Assembly: GCA_035551475.1 (NCBI GenBank)
Contig: DASZMX010000015.1
Span: 1-28,037, forward strand
From: DASZMX01 sp035551475
GTDB taxonomy: Bacteria; Verrucomicrobiota; Verrucomicrobiia; Limisphaerales; Palsa-1400
Direction of reading: 5' to 3'
Length of the DNA stretch: 28,037 nt
Shown piece by piece: positions 7,229 to 16,254 of the stretch. Below the pieces are notes generated by a model, which had not been told where the DNA came from, did no database searches, and saw only the letters and a program-made list of their open reading frames with translations. A program made the translations under genes and the position numbers. Each line of letters starts with the position of its first letter. The first letter of the stretch is position 1.

Positions 7229-8068
7229 ATGACGGCCATTGAATTGATCCACGGCGATTGCGTCGAGGGAATGGGCCGGTTGCGCGCCGGCTCAGTCGAT
7301 TTGGTTGTCACCTCCCCTCCGTACAACCTCGATATAAAGTATGGGAAATACGCCGACCGCAAAACCACCGGGGAATACCTCAATTGGGCGGGGGCGTGGG
7401 CCCGGCAAATTCGCCGCGTCCTGAAGGCGAACGGATCTTTTTTCCTGAATCTAGGCGCCGCGCCCTCGAATCCCCTGCTCCCGCATCGCCTGGCAGTCGA
7501 GCTGGCGGAAATCTTCGTCCTGCAAAACACCTTTCATTGGATCAAGTCCATCTCCGTCCAAACTCCCGACTCGCAATCGCTTTCCGTGGGCCATTTCAAG
7601 CCGCTCAATTCCGAACGCTACGTCACCGATTGCCATGAATATCTTTTCCACTTCACCAAAACCGGCGACGTGAAACTCCGGCGCCTGGCGGTGGGAGTGC
7701 CCTACGCTGACAAATCGAATATCGCGCGCTGGGGGCACACCGGCGGACGGGATCTGCGCTGCCGCGGCAACACCTGGTTCGTGCCGTACCAAACCATTCG
7801 CGACCGCCGCACCCAGCGTCCCCACCCCGCCACCTTCCCCGTGGCGCTGGCCGAGATGTGCATCAAAGTGCATCCCATGCCGCGCCACGGCACGATGCTC
7901 GACCCCTTTGTCGGCCTGGGCCATGCCGCGCTGGCCGCCCAAAACTGCGGCGTCAAAAAATTCCTCGGCTTCGATATCGACGCGGGTTATTTGGCGCGCG
8001 CGCGCGAAATGCTGGGCCGTCAGGGCGCGGTCGGCGCCGCGATGAAGTCAACAAAACGGCTCCGGTGA
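7229..8068 (+). CDS. Solitary site-specific DNA methyltransferase, beta class
   Basis: AdoMet-dependent amino-group DNA methyltransferase of 279 residues. The catalytic motif IV, VVTSPPYNLDI (about residues 27-37), precedes motif I, LDPFVGLGHAALAA (near 228-241), the beta-class order. HPATFPVALAEMCI just before motif I is the motif X region. SPPY occurs in N4-cytosine and some N6-adenine enzymes, so the methylated base cannot be told. Motif I reads FVGLGH instead of the common FxGSGT. No restriction enzyme or specificity subunit lies nearby, so it looks solitary: an epigenetic regulator or the remnant of a restriction system. The ATG at 7229 fits the family start (MTAIELIHGDCVEGM); a TTG at 7205 is less likely. 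Its last 49 bases overlap the 3' end of the convergent gene. Confidence 0.88.
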   Translation: MTAIELIHGDCVEGMGRLRAGSVDLVVTSPPYNLDIKYGKYADRKTTGEYLNWAGAWARQIRRVLKANGSFFLNLGAAPSNPLLPHRLAVELAEIFVLQNTFHWIKSISVQTPDSQSLSVGHFKPLNSERYVTDCHEYLFHFTKTGDVKLRRLAVGVPYADKSNIARWGHTGGRDLRCRGNTWFVPYQTIRDRRTQRPHPATFPVALAEMCIKVHPMPRHGTMLDPFVGLGHAALAAQNCGVKKFLGFDIDAGYLARAREMLGRQGAVGAAMKSTKRLR

Positions 8069-9234
8069 TACGCGAGCACGCAATCCACAAAACTCGCATT
8101 CGCCGGCGAGGCCAAGGTAAATGAATAGAGCGACCGGCCCGAGGATAATTGGTCTTTTCCCCCGACGGCGCTCAGCCGAAAATCCGTTGGTTCGACGTCG
8201 CTTTGCACGCTGAATTCCAGCGATGTTGTGGTTCTCTTCACAGCCACGAGCCGCACCGCCTCACCGTCAAAATTCGTTGCCATGTTCAGCGCCACCGCCG
8301 CGCCGACCGCGGGCACGGGCACGCGATTCGTCCAAAATATCCCGGGAGTAAAGTCGGCGGTGTTGGACAATTCCACTCTAATTTTCCAGGCTTTTTCACC
8401 GTGCCACAGGTGATCCCGAAAAATCATGGTGCGCCGATAGCCATCGCCCATGCGAGCCTGCGAAGCCGACTGGAGCGTGCCCGGCCAGGCATTCCCCGTC
8501 GCATCCGCAAACTCCACCCCCGCCACCTGCCAGGGACAGTCTGGGCGTCCGTCCGTGGTCACTTCCACCGCCACTTCCGCGGATTTTCGGGTTGCGCCTG
8601 CCGCAAATTCTGTCAAGCGAACGACCGTGTCCGCCACACGATTCGTGGCCGGAAGCGCCACCGGCGGCCAACTCGAAAACGCGGCGAAATCCGGATTGAG
8701 AATTTGGAAATGAGCCGTCTGATCGGCCCATCCGAGTTTGAGCCATTTCGAGCGGCGGGGATAGGCTTGGAACACGTATTCCTCAAGCACGTCATAATGC
8801 GTCCCTTTCGCATCGTGCATGACGCTGGTTCCCCAGGGGTGGGAGGAGACGGAATTTCCCTGCTCATCCTGCAAAACAAGGTCGAATTTTTGCGGAGGCG
8901 CGTGGGCCAGCGACCCCAAATGGGACAGAAAAATCACGAGATTGGTTTTACCCGCCGGAGCGCGCGCCCCGACGCTCATCCCGCCGGGAAAAGCCCACAG
9001 TTTTTGCGGCAACATTCCGTAGGGGAGCGTGCGCCCCAGCCACTCCTCCCATTTCGCGCCACCGGCGTTCGTGTAAACACTATTGTTGGCCAATGACACG
9101 CCCGCCACGATGACGATGGAACCGTCGGGCAAACGCGCGACCCGCTTTTCCGGGCTGGCGGTCGGCCATAACACAACTGCTCCCACCACCACGAAGCCGA
9201 GTGCGGCGGCGGCCCATTTGACGGCGTGGCTCAT
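8020..9234 (-). CDS. Membrane-anchored protein of unknown function, last gene of the BatA/VWA operon
   Basis: 404 residues, not recognised as a known family. An N-terminal hydrophobic segment (KWAAAALGFVVVGAVVLWPT, about 6-25) is an uncleaved anchor or signal. The rest is soluble and beta-rich, with no long hydrophobic stretch, so it should face the periplasm. Visible features are PDGSIVIVAGVSLANNSVYTN right after the anchor, a Trp/Tyr-rich middle (YVFQAYPRRSKWLKLGWAD), and a C-terminal part resembling an immunoglobulin-like sandwich. It starts with an ATGA overlap on the preceding 953-residue protein, so the two are translationally coupled and probably act together. Its 3' end overlaps the convergent methyltransferase gene by 49 bases. 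Function is unknown. Confidence 0.75.
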   Translation of the reverse strand: MSHAVKWAAAALGFVVVGAVVLWPTASPEKRVARLPDGSIVIVAGVSLANNSVYTNAGGAKWEEWLGRTLPYGMLPQKLWAFPGGMSVGARAPAGKTNLVIFLSHLGSLAHAPPQKFDLVLQDEQGNSVSSHPWGTSVMHDAKGTHYDVLEEYVFQAYPRRSKWLKLGWADQTAHFQILNPDFAAFSSWPPVALPATNRVADTVVRLTEFAAGATRKSAEVAVEVTTDGRPDCPWQVAGVEFADATGNAWPGTLQSASQARMGDGYRRTMIFRDHLWHGEKAWKIRVELSNTADFTPGIFWTNRVPVPAVGAAVALNMATNFDGEAVRLVAVKRTTTSLEFSVQSDVEPTDFRLSAVGGKDQLSSGRSLYSFTLASPANASFVDCVLAYHRSRFVDFIAAPTAP

Positions 9235-12092
9235 TCACCTTCCGTCCGTTTGCGGGCGCGCCGCTTGGCATCCAAAAGGCGGCTGGTGGTCGAAACGGGC
9301 GGCTCCGGCTTGGCGACGGGTTTTTCGGCGGATTCCGCAGGCTCCGCAGACTTCGCCGACTCCACGCCGGACGAAACAGACTCCCTCGCCGCGGGCGCTT
9401 GGCGGGGTTGAAACAACTCGGGCGCCGCCGCCACCGGCGCGCGGCGGGAGCGGACTTGGTCGCGGCGGGTGAGGAGCGCGGAGAGGGATTCGTCCGCATC
9501 CTTGGGGCGGACCTCGGTGGCCCACGGCAAGAACCAACGGCGCAGCAGGCGCGTCGCCTTCAGCCATTCGGCGCGATCCAGTTGGATGCGGCGCACCGCG
9601 ACATCGAACGGAAACAAGATAATCGCCAGACGCAGCAGCCAGTCCCGCAGGTCGAGCGGCCGAAAGGTTTTCTCGCGGTCATGCAGAAAAGGATTGTCCG
9701 TTTGCGGGTCGAGGACTTTTCCGCCGCCCAATTCGGCAAGCCGGCGCAAGAGATTGAGGTTCGGGCCCGAATCGTCAAATTCCGGTGAATAGTTGACACT
9801 CAGGCCGAGAGCCTCGGATTGGCCGGTGGCCCGGTCGGTCAGGTTCATGAGATAAGCCCCCACTTCCTTGGTGGGGAAAGCGGCCTCGTAGCGGCCGGGG
9901 CCGGTCTGTTCGAGCTGCAGGACCTGCTTTTCGCCGCGCGGGCTGATGACAACGGTTTGCAGATTCAAAAAATTGCGGTAGGCCCCTTTGGCGTCGATCG
10001 CCTCCACACTGATGCGGCCCTCGCCTTTGTCCACCGCCACTTCCGTGCTGAAGTCCGCAGCCTCCAAACGGCGCAGGCTCCATTGCGCGATTTGCCGCCA
10101 GAAAGCGCCATACTTCGTCCAACTCATCCATGGCGCCGCCCATTTGGCGCGCGCATCTGAAGTGAACGCCACGGCGCGCCCCAAGCCAAATTGCCAATGC
10201 GCCAAAAGCGGGTCGCCTTTTTGCGTAACTAATGGCACTTCCGCGCGTCCTTTTGGGGTGGTGCAAACATAACCGAGCAACGACGGAAAATCCGACGCGC
10301 TGATGCCGCTTAGAACTTCGCTGTAGGATTGAACCTGCGGTTTAAACGGCTCCTCAAAAATGGCCGCTTTGAGAATCACGGCGGCTTCCTTCAGAAAAAT
10401 CTGCGGCAAATCGGACGCGGATTCAACCGCCCAAAAACGCCCATGGCCGGCGGCCGCAAGATAAGACATCGTGTCCGGCGCAACGTGCCCCCCAATCATC
10501 ACCGTGCTGATGGTGATTTTGTCATCGACGATATTTTGCACGAGCGTTTTTTGCGGCGGTCCCGGATCGCCATCGCTGAAGACAACGAGATGTTTGAGGT
10601 TGGCCTTCGAAGCATGGAGAGCCTTGTAGGCGGAAGCCATCGGCGCTTGAAAGTCCGGCATGTCGCCCGGGTTCATCCCGGAAATGAGGCGGCCTTGCTC
10701 GATTTTGTCGCCCACTTTTCCCAGCGGAAACAGCCATTTGTCATTGCCGTCCCAAAGAACGATGCCCATCTCGTCCTGCGGACCCAAGGCATCCAGCGCC
10801 GCAAACGCAATATCGCGCGCCCACCCATTGCCGCCGGGAAATTCCGTCGCATGACAAACAATGGCCAGCGCTCCGTTGGGAATGACCTTCTTGCTGTTCA
10901 ATTCCATTTGCACCGGCAGCATTTCCTCCAAAGGCGTGCCGCGATACCCGCCCGCCGCATACGCCTGGTCGCCGCCCACGCAAACGACTCCGACGCCGAA
11001 ATCGCGCACCGCGCTTTCGAGCAAGCGCATCGAATCCAAGCCCAAATCACCCGCCGCGATGTTGCTCAAAAAAACGACATCATAACTTTGCACTTCTGCC
11101 AGCGTGTCGGGAAATTTCTCGGCCACCTTGACGTCGAGCTTCCCGGCCCGCAACGCGGCGGCGAGCGGCGCATCCTTTTGCGGATCGCTGGACAACAATA
11201 AAACGCGCGGATTGCCGCGCACATTGACAAAGGCGATGCCGCGATTGTTTTGCGGTATGGTGTCGCCCGGCGCGTCCAGTTGAACATCGTATTTGTAAAA
11301 ACCGGGCTCCGCCAGATTCTGCGGGAAGCTGAAAAGATTCTTGCCGGCGGACAATTCGATTTTTTGCTCGCCGATGCGGGTATCGTTGACAAACAGCCGG
11401 ACGGTGGCGGATTGCGCGCGGTCGGCCTGCGCAAAAATTTTGACGTCAAAGGACTGCCCTTTCTTGACCGAGGTCGGGACCGTCAATTTTTTCACCGACA
11501 CATCATTGCCGCGCTCCGCGCCCAGCGGCACCACGTCCATCGTGACCCCCAGCGGACGCGCCGCCGCCAGGGCGCTGAGCGCGTCGCCGACGTTTTCATG
11601 TCCATCGGAAAACAGCACGAGGCGTTTCTGGCCGGTCTCAGGAAAAGCCGCCGCGCCGAGACGCACCGCGCCAGCGATGTCCGTGCGGTCCACGCCTACG
11701 ATGGCTTGAATCTGGCGCAGGTCGAGGCTCGCGTTGGGCCGGGATTCAATCGCGGCCTCCGAGCCAAACACCAGCGCGCCCGCCGCGTCGGTGGGCCGCT
11801 TTTCCTTCGCCATGCGGTTGACAATGGCTTTGGATTCCTCCTGCTGCGCGGAGGGGATGCTCTGGGAACGGTCGAGGAGGAAAAAAAGATTCATGCCCTC
11901 CAGCGGCTTGCGCCATTGCAACCCGGCAATGGCCAGGCACAGACAAAGCACGACGATCAAGCGCACCGCCAGCGCGACGCGGCGCCGGGCCGTCCCAAGT
12001 TGCGCGTCTGATTTCCAACCCAGCCACAAGGTCCACGCCACCGCCGGCAGCAACGGCAGGAGCCAAATGGGGTTGGAGAATTGGAAATTCAT
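9231..12092 (-). CDS. Large membrane VWA / glutamine-amidotransferase-like protein
   Basis: 953 residues. Two N-terminal helices (about 8-26 and 41-59) precede a von Willebrand A domain with an intact MIDAS, FLLDRSQSI (D74, S76, S78), and VLFSDGHENVG. A CARDB/Ig-like strand region follows, then an amidotransferase-like flavodoxin fold (NPRVLLLSSDPQKD ... VVCVGGDQAYAAGGYRGTPLEEMLPV, about 300-400) that shows no obvious catalytic triad. A second VWA-like domain comes next (about 405-590); it keeps HLVVFSDGDPGPP but reads ALAIVCHATEFPGGN where DxSxS would be, so its MIDAS is lost. After more beta-rich sequence a helix (RDWLLRLAIILFPFDVAVRR, about 835-854) leads to a charged Ala/Ser/Lys-rich cytoplasmic tail. 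Such proteins accompany BatA-type proteins in Verrucomicrobia and Planctomycetes; their role is not established. Coupled by ATGA overlaps at both ends. Confidence 0.87.
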   Translation of the reverse strand: MNFQFSNPIWLLPLLPAVAWTLWLGWKSDAQLGTARRRVALAVRLIVVLCLCLAIAGLQWRKPLEGMNLFFLLDRSQSIPSAQQEESKAIVNRMAKEKRPTDAAGALVFGSEAAIESRPNASLDLRQIQAIVGVDRTDIAGAVRLGAAAFPETGQKRLVLFSDGHENVGDALSALAAARPLGVTMDVVPLGAERGNDVSVKKLTVPTSVKKGQSFDVKIFAQADRAQSATVRLFVNDTRIGEQKIELSAGKNLFSFPQNLAEPGFYKYDVQLDAPGDTIPQNNRGIAFVNVRGNPRVLLLSSDPQKDAPLAAALRAGKLDVKVAEKFPDTLAEVQSYDVVFLSNIAAGDLGLDSMRLLESAVRDFGVGVVCVGGDQAYAAGGYRGTPLEEMLPVQMELNSKKVIPNGALAIVCHATEFPGGNGWARDIAFAALDALGPQDEMGIVLWDGNDKWLFPLGKVGDKIEQGRLISGMNPGDMPDFQAPMASAYKALHASKANLKHLVVFSDGDPGPPQKTLVQNIVDDKITISTVMIGGHVAPDTMSYLAAAGHGRFWAVESASDLPQIFLKEAAVILKAAIFEEPFKPQVQSYSEVLSGISASDFPSLLGYVCTTPKGRAEVPLVTQKGDPLLAHWQFGLGRAVAFTSDARAKWAAPWMSWTKYGAFWRQIAQWSLRRLEAADFSTEVAVDKGEGRISVEAIDAKGAYRNFLNLQTVVISPRGEKQVLQLEQTGPGRYEAAFPTKEVGAYLMNLTDRATGQSEALGLSVNYSPEFDDSGPNLNLLRRLAELGGGKVLDPQTDNPFLHDREKTFRPLDLRDWLLRLAIILFPFDVAVRRIQLDRAEWLKATRLLRRWFLPWATEVRPKDADESLSALLTRRDQVRSRRAPVAAAPELFQPRQAPAARESVSSGVESAKSAEPAESAEKPVAKPEPPVSTTSRLLDAKRRARKRTEGE

Positions 12093-14401
12093 GTCTTGTG
12101 AATGAATTTCTGGACGCGGTTATTCAGAGCGTCGGCCACATAGAGATTCCCCTTGGAATCAAAGGCGATGCTCCACGGATTATTGAATTGACCGGGCGCC
12201 GCGCCGGGCCCGCCAATGATTTCCAAGGGGCGATCATCGGCGGAGAACACCTGAAGGCGGCTATTGCCAAATTCGCACACAAACTGCCGCCCCGCGGCGT
12301 CCATGCGGATGTCATACGGATAGCTGAATTCACCGAGGCCGGTTCCCGCTTTGCCAAAAGCCCGCAGAAACTTGCCCTCGCGCGTCAACACCTGGATGCG
12401 GTGATTGCACGAATCGGCGACGTGCAACAGATCCTGCGCGTCCATGCCGAGCCCTTCCGCGCGGTTGAATTCCCCCGGGCCGTCACCCGGATGGCCGAAA
12501 CACCCCAGGCACTTCTCGCCATGCGCGGTGAAATGCTGCACCCGCTCGGACAATTCGTATTCGCACACAAAAATCTCCCCGTGCGAATCCACCGCCGCCC
12601 CGCGCGGCATGCCAAATTGCCCCACGTTCGTGCCGTGCACGCCCCATTGCGCCACCAGCCGGCCATCCGGCGCAAAATGATTGACTCGCGAATAATGCGG
12701 CTCGACCAACACAATATTGCCATCGTGATCGGTGCACATGCCCTTGGGCTTGCCCTTTTCCGTTTGCGGCATTTGCCAGCTAAACAGAAAAACGCCCGAC
12801 GGCGAAAATTTTTGCACGCGCCCGGTCATGTCAATCACATAGAGATTGTCCTGCCCGTCCACGGCGACCGAGCGGGGTTTGTTGAATTCACCCGCGCCGG
12901 CGCCGCGCTGCCCGATGATTTCCACCGAGCTGAAGAACTGGCTTTGCACGGGCGCCGATTTTCGGTTGTCCACCGAACAACCGGGCAGCAGCGCCAGCAC
13001 AGCCACCGCCGCGGCCACGGCCACACGGCGCCACGCCATCCGGGCTGCGAGATAAAAACCCAGCGGAGCGAGAGCCAAAAGCATCAGCCACACGCACAAG
13101 GCGTTGACCTGCGAATTGTGGCCGTAATGCAGAAGATTGAAGACGCGCAACGAAAGGCTTTCGCCCCCGGGCGGCACGATCAAGACGATCGTTTCCACGT
13201 CCCACAGGCAGAGCAGATACGTGACATACCACGCCACGGCGAAACGGCCCGACACCTGCGGCCAGCGCACATGACGCCATAGTTGCCAAACATTCGCGCC
13301 TTCCAGCGTTGCCACCTCCAGCAGCGCCTGATCGGTGGCCCGCAGGGCCCGGGCCACCCCGGTCCAACCCAGCGCAGCGTAGCGCACCGCATAGGCAATA
13401 ATGACAATCGCCGCGCTTTGATAAATGCCGCTGAGGGTGGGCCGGTTGAAAATCCAAATCAGCGCAATGCCGAGCAACACACCCGGGATGAAAAACGGCA
13501 GCCATAAAAATTCATCCAGCGGCCAGCGCCACGTCGCGCAGGCCAGGATCACGACGACCGTGGCCGTGACCGCCGCGTAGCCGATGGAGTGCGGGCCGAC
13601 CCACGCGCTGGCGCTGAACGCCGGCCAAAAATCCCGCCAGGTGCGCGCGCTGGCGCCCAATTGCCAGAGCGGCGCCCCCAGCGCGAACGCCGCCAATCCC
13701 GCCGCCGCCACCCCGCCCGCCGCCGACCACGCGCCCCCCAATTGTTGACGGAAAACCCGCGGCGCCGGCGCGTCAGCGTTCCAGGACCACGCCGAATCGC
13801 CGCCGCGCAACGCCAGCACTAGGAGCAGCGGCGCAAGGACCAGCGGCCAGCTTAACGCCAGCGCGGACGCATAATCGAACGTCGTGTTGAACCGCACCCA
13901 AACCTCCGCGGGAAAAACTTTCACCTGCAAAATGGCGGGCACGGCGAAGTTGTTGAGAGTCAAGACGAAGATTAGCACGGCGGATTGGGCCACGCCGGCG
14001 CGCGCCAGCGGCCAAAGCAGCCAGCGGATGAGCGCCGTTTTTTCCAGGCACGGATCGATTTCCAATTGGTTGGTTTGGACACGACGCCACGCGGCCGTGA
14101 CAAAGAAAAACGTCACGGGCCACGTCAGGAGCGTGAGTATCCACACCGCGCCGCCGAGGGTGTAGACATTGAACGGCAGCCACGCGCGCCAGCGTCCGGT
14201 TTCGCCCAGGAGATCGATCCAGCAATTGGTCGTGAGAAACGGCGGCAGCGCCAGCGCCACCACGGCGGCGGCCAGAAACCAGCCGCGCCACCGCGACCCC
14301 GAGCCCGCAAACCATAACGCCGCCAAAAAACCGCCGGCGACTGCCAGCGCCGTCGCGCCCGCGCTGACCATGAGGCTGTTGCCAATGAGCGGCCAGTTCA
14401 T
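12089..14401 (-). CDS. Fusion: iron-type ABC permease with C-terminal NHL-repeat propeller
   Basis: 770 residues. Residues 1-454 form a two-module ABC permease of the FbpB type with about eleven or twelve helices. The second module holds an EAA-like loop for the ATPase (LEVATLEGANVWQLWRHVRW, 361-380); the first module's loop (DPCLEKTALIRWLLWPLARAG) is degenerate. Residue 455 begins MAWRRVAVAAAVAVLALLPGC, which by itself would be a textbook lipoprotein signal with lipobox Cys475. An NHL propeller follows (about 490-770) with six repeats such as GEFNKPRSVAVDGQDNLYVID and PGQFNNPWSIAFDSKGNLYVAD. No stop or frameshift separates the parts, and the internal ATG (13039) has no ribosome site. The propeller should be extracytoplasmic. 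No ABC ATPase or binding protein is in the window. The ATG at 14401 shares one base with the upstream stop (TGATG); an upstream TTG/GTG is less likely. Confidence 0.85.
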   Translation of the reverse strand: MNWPLIGNSLMVSAGATALAVAGGFLAALWFAGSGSRWRGWFLAAAVVALALPPFLTTNCWIDLLGETGRWRAWLPFNVYTLGGAVWILTLLTWPVTFFFVTAAWRRVQTNQLEIDPCLEKTALIRWLLWPLARAGVAQSAVLIFVLTLNNFAVPAILQVKVFPAEVWVRFNTTFDYASALALSWPLVLAPLLLVLALRGGDSAWSWNADAPAPRVFRQQLGGAWSAAGGVAAAGLAAFALGAPLWQLGASARTWRDFWPAFSASAWVGPHSIGYAAVTATVVVILACATWRWPLDEFLWLPFFIPGVLLGIALIWIFNRPTLSGIYQSAAIVIIAYAVRYAALGWTGVARALRATDQALLEVATLEGANVWQLWRHVRWPQVSGRFAVAWYVTYLLCLWDVETIVLIVPPGGESLSLRVFNLLHYGHNSQVNALCVWLMLLALAPLGFYLAARMAWRRVAVAAAVAVLALLPGCSVDNRKSAPVQSQFFSSVEIIGQRGAGAGEFNKPRSVAVDGQDNLYVIDMTGRVQKFSPSGVFLFSWQMPQTEKGKPKGMCTDHDGNIVLVEPHYSRVNHFAPDGRLVAQWGVHGTNVGQFGMPRGAAVDSHGEIFVCEYELSERVQHFTAHGEKCLGCFGHPGDGPGEFNRAEGLGMDAQDLLHVADSCNHRIQVLTREGKFLRAFGKAGTGLGEFSYPYDIRMDAAGRQFVCEFGNSRLQVFSADDRPLEIIGGPGAAPGQFNNPWSIAFDSKGNLYVADALNNRVQKFIHKT

Positions 14402-16254
14402 CACACGGTGCGGCGATGGTAATACCACCATTCAAACAGGAGGACGCCCAGCGCCGCGGCGGCGATCCAGCGCCACATTTCCACGCTCGCCTGCTGCACG
14501 CCCACCGAGCCCACATGATTGAATTTTCCAAAGTTCAACTCCGCGCGCGGCTTGGTGTTGCTTTCCGCGGCGTCAAGCACATTGACGCAAAACGCCACCG
14601 CGTTTGTGCCCACGCGCACGTGATAAACGCCTTGCCGGTCGGTGTCGCCCAAAACCATTTCGCGCTGGTCGCGCAACGCCACCGTTTCGATCTGGCCATC
14701 CGGCAGCGTGACCTGCGCGCTCGCGGCCGGCTGCGTCAACGCAAAGCGAAACGGCTCCCCGGCATGCAGCATCAACTGCCCTGCGCGCGTCGTGATGGGA
14801 TCAAGCCATTGCGCGGCGTTCGCGATAAAAATTGGAAAGGAAATGCGCAACGGCCACGTGCTTTGCAGAGTGTCGAAGCCAATCCAGATGATCTTCTGAT
14901 GATTAAGCTCCCCCGCCAGGATGAGCGGCGTTTGCTGCGCTTCCACTAGCGGAATGCCCCAACTCGGCGGCTTGACCGACAGGGCGCTGCTGATTTGGAC
15001 GTTATCCAGATTAATATAGCGCAGCAGCGGATGCGTATTTTTCCAATCGACAATCGACGGCCCTTCCACGCTCGGCCACGGCCCCGGAAAAAGCGTTTCG
15101 TTGGCGACGTGTATGGCCAGGACATTCGGCTTGGGCCAGACGGCCGGTTGAATGTCATCCAGGACCACCACGTCGTAACCCGCCGCGTTGTCGGCCAGCG
15201 CCTGGGTTACCGTGAGGTTGACGTTCGCCCCGGCGCGCAGGGCCTTCTCGAGAAATCGATTGCCGCGCGTCACCAGCAACACCTTGGCCGGCTGCGGCAA
15301 AAGACTGACTGCGGAGGCCTGATTGTCCGCCGCCAGATCATCCTTGGCGTCAATCCGCACCGTGAAAATGCCGTCGGTTTGCTGCGCCGCGGAAAAAACA
15401 AGCGGCACGGTTTCGCCGGGCGGCGCCGTGATCGGGCGGGCATCCACCGATTTGTCATTGAACAGCAGCTCCAGCGTGGTTTGCTGCGCGTTGCTGGAAT
15501 AATTGACCACACTCGTGTAAATCGCGCGCTCGCGCCGATTCTCGGGATTCTCGCGAATATCGAGGGTCGTCACGCCGAGATTTTCCGACCGCTGACCGAC
15601 GCGATGATAGATGACGCTCAGGCCTTTGTTCTCGAATTCGCTCAGATCACCCGCCGCGCCATCGCTGAAGAGATGAATTTCCGGATCCTTGCGATCATGC
15701 ACCAGCGTGCTCGCCAGCTTCAGCGCCTCAGTCAAGCGGGTCGAAGAATCCGTGACACGGCAATCCTGCAAGGCGCGGCGCAAATCCGCTTTGCTCGTGG
15801 TGGCCGATTGTTTGACAACCGTGTTTCCGCCCGCCAGCAGCACCAGCATTTCCTCCTGGTCTTTCAAGCCGCTGACCAATTCGAGAGCCCCCGCCCGCGC
15901 CTTCTCAAAGCGGGAAGGCGTTTCATCCGTGCTTTGCATCGAGGCCGATGCGTCAAGAATAATGACACGCAAGCCGCTGCTCGCGCTATGCCCCGAAAAA
16001 AATGGCCGGCTCAAAGCCAGGATCGCCAGCGCCAGCAGCAGCAGTTGCAGAATGAGCAGCCAATTCTTGCGCAGACGTTGAAACGGCGCATTGGCCTGGG
16101 CATCCGCCAGGAAGCGTTGCCACAAAAGCGAACTGGAGACCAGTTTGACGACCCGTTTGCGCTTGAGCAAATAGAACACCACCACCACCGGCAAAGTGGC
16201 GGCAAACCAAAACGCCGCTGGCGACAGAAAACTCAAGGCTCGATTGCGCTGCAC
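14401..16254 (-). CDS. BatA-type membrane protein with VWA domain
   Basis: About 617 residues. It opens with the BatA N-terminal module ALSFLSPAAFWFAATLPVVV, has helix 1 at about 13-31, a basic cytoplasmic loop (KRKRVVKLVSSSLLW), and helix 2 at about 65-82 (LLILQLLLLALAILALSRPF). A periplasmic VWA domain follows with MIDAS D101-A-S-A-S105 (VIILDASASM), a later Thr (DSSTRLTEAL) and IHLFSDGAAGD. The rest is beta-rich and ends in a helix (MWRWIAAAALGVLLFEWWYY). The usual partners, a MoxR AAA ATPase and a DUF58 protein, are absent. Start choice: the GTG at 16254 with GGGGGG six bases upstream. TTG at 16236 (which would give MSFLSP, the family's typical start) is a real alternative, and the frame is open to 16314. 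First gene of the four-gene coupled operon. Confidence 0.85.
   Translation of the reverse strand: MQRNRALSFLSPAAFWFAATLPVVVVFYLLKRKRVVKLVSSSLLWQRFLADAQANAPFQRLRKNWLLILQLLLLALAILALSRPFFSGHSASSGLRVIILDASASMQSTDETPSRFEKARAGALELVSGLKDQEEMLVLLAGGNTVVKQSATTSKADLRRALQDCRVTDSSTRLTEALKLASTLVHDRKDPEIHLFSDGAAGDLSEFENKGLSVIYHRVGQRSENLGVTTLDIRENPENRRERAIYTSVVNYSSNAQQTTLELLFNDKSVDARPITAPPGETVPLVFSAAQQTDGIFTVRIDAKDDLAADNQASAVSLLPQPAKVLLVTRGNRFLEKALRAGANVNLTVTQALADNAAGYDVVVLDDIQPAVWPKPNVLAIHVANETLFPGPWPSVEGPSIVDWKNTHPLLRYINLDNVQISSALSVKPPSWGIPLVEAQQTPLILAGELNHQKIIWIGFDTLQSTWPLRISFPIFIANAAQWLDPITTRAGQLMLHAGEPFRFALTQPAASAQVTLPDGQIETVALRDQREMVLGDTDRQGVYHVRVGTNAVAFCVNVLDAAESNTKPRAELNFGKFNHVGSVGVQQASVEMWRWIAAAALGVLLFEWWYYHRRTV

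Noticed and set aside
9317..9380. Short Ser/Ala/Glu/Lys-rich repeats in the tail of the 953-residue protein as a DNA repeat array
   Set aside because: Low-complexity coding sequence without exact DNA repeat units.
12098..13282. 394-codon plus-strand frame antisense to the NHL part
   Set aside because: Mirror of regular NHL codons; no start context or motif.
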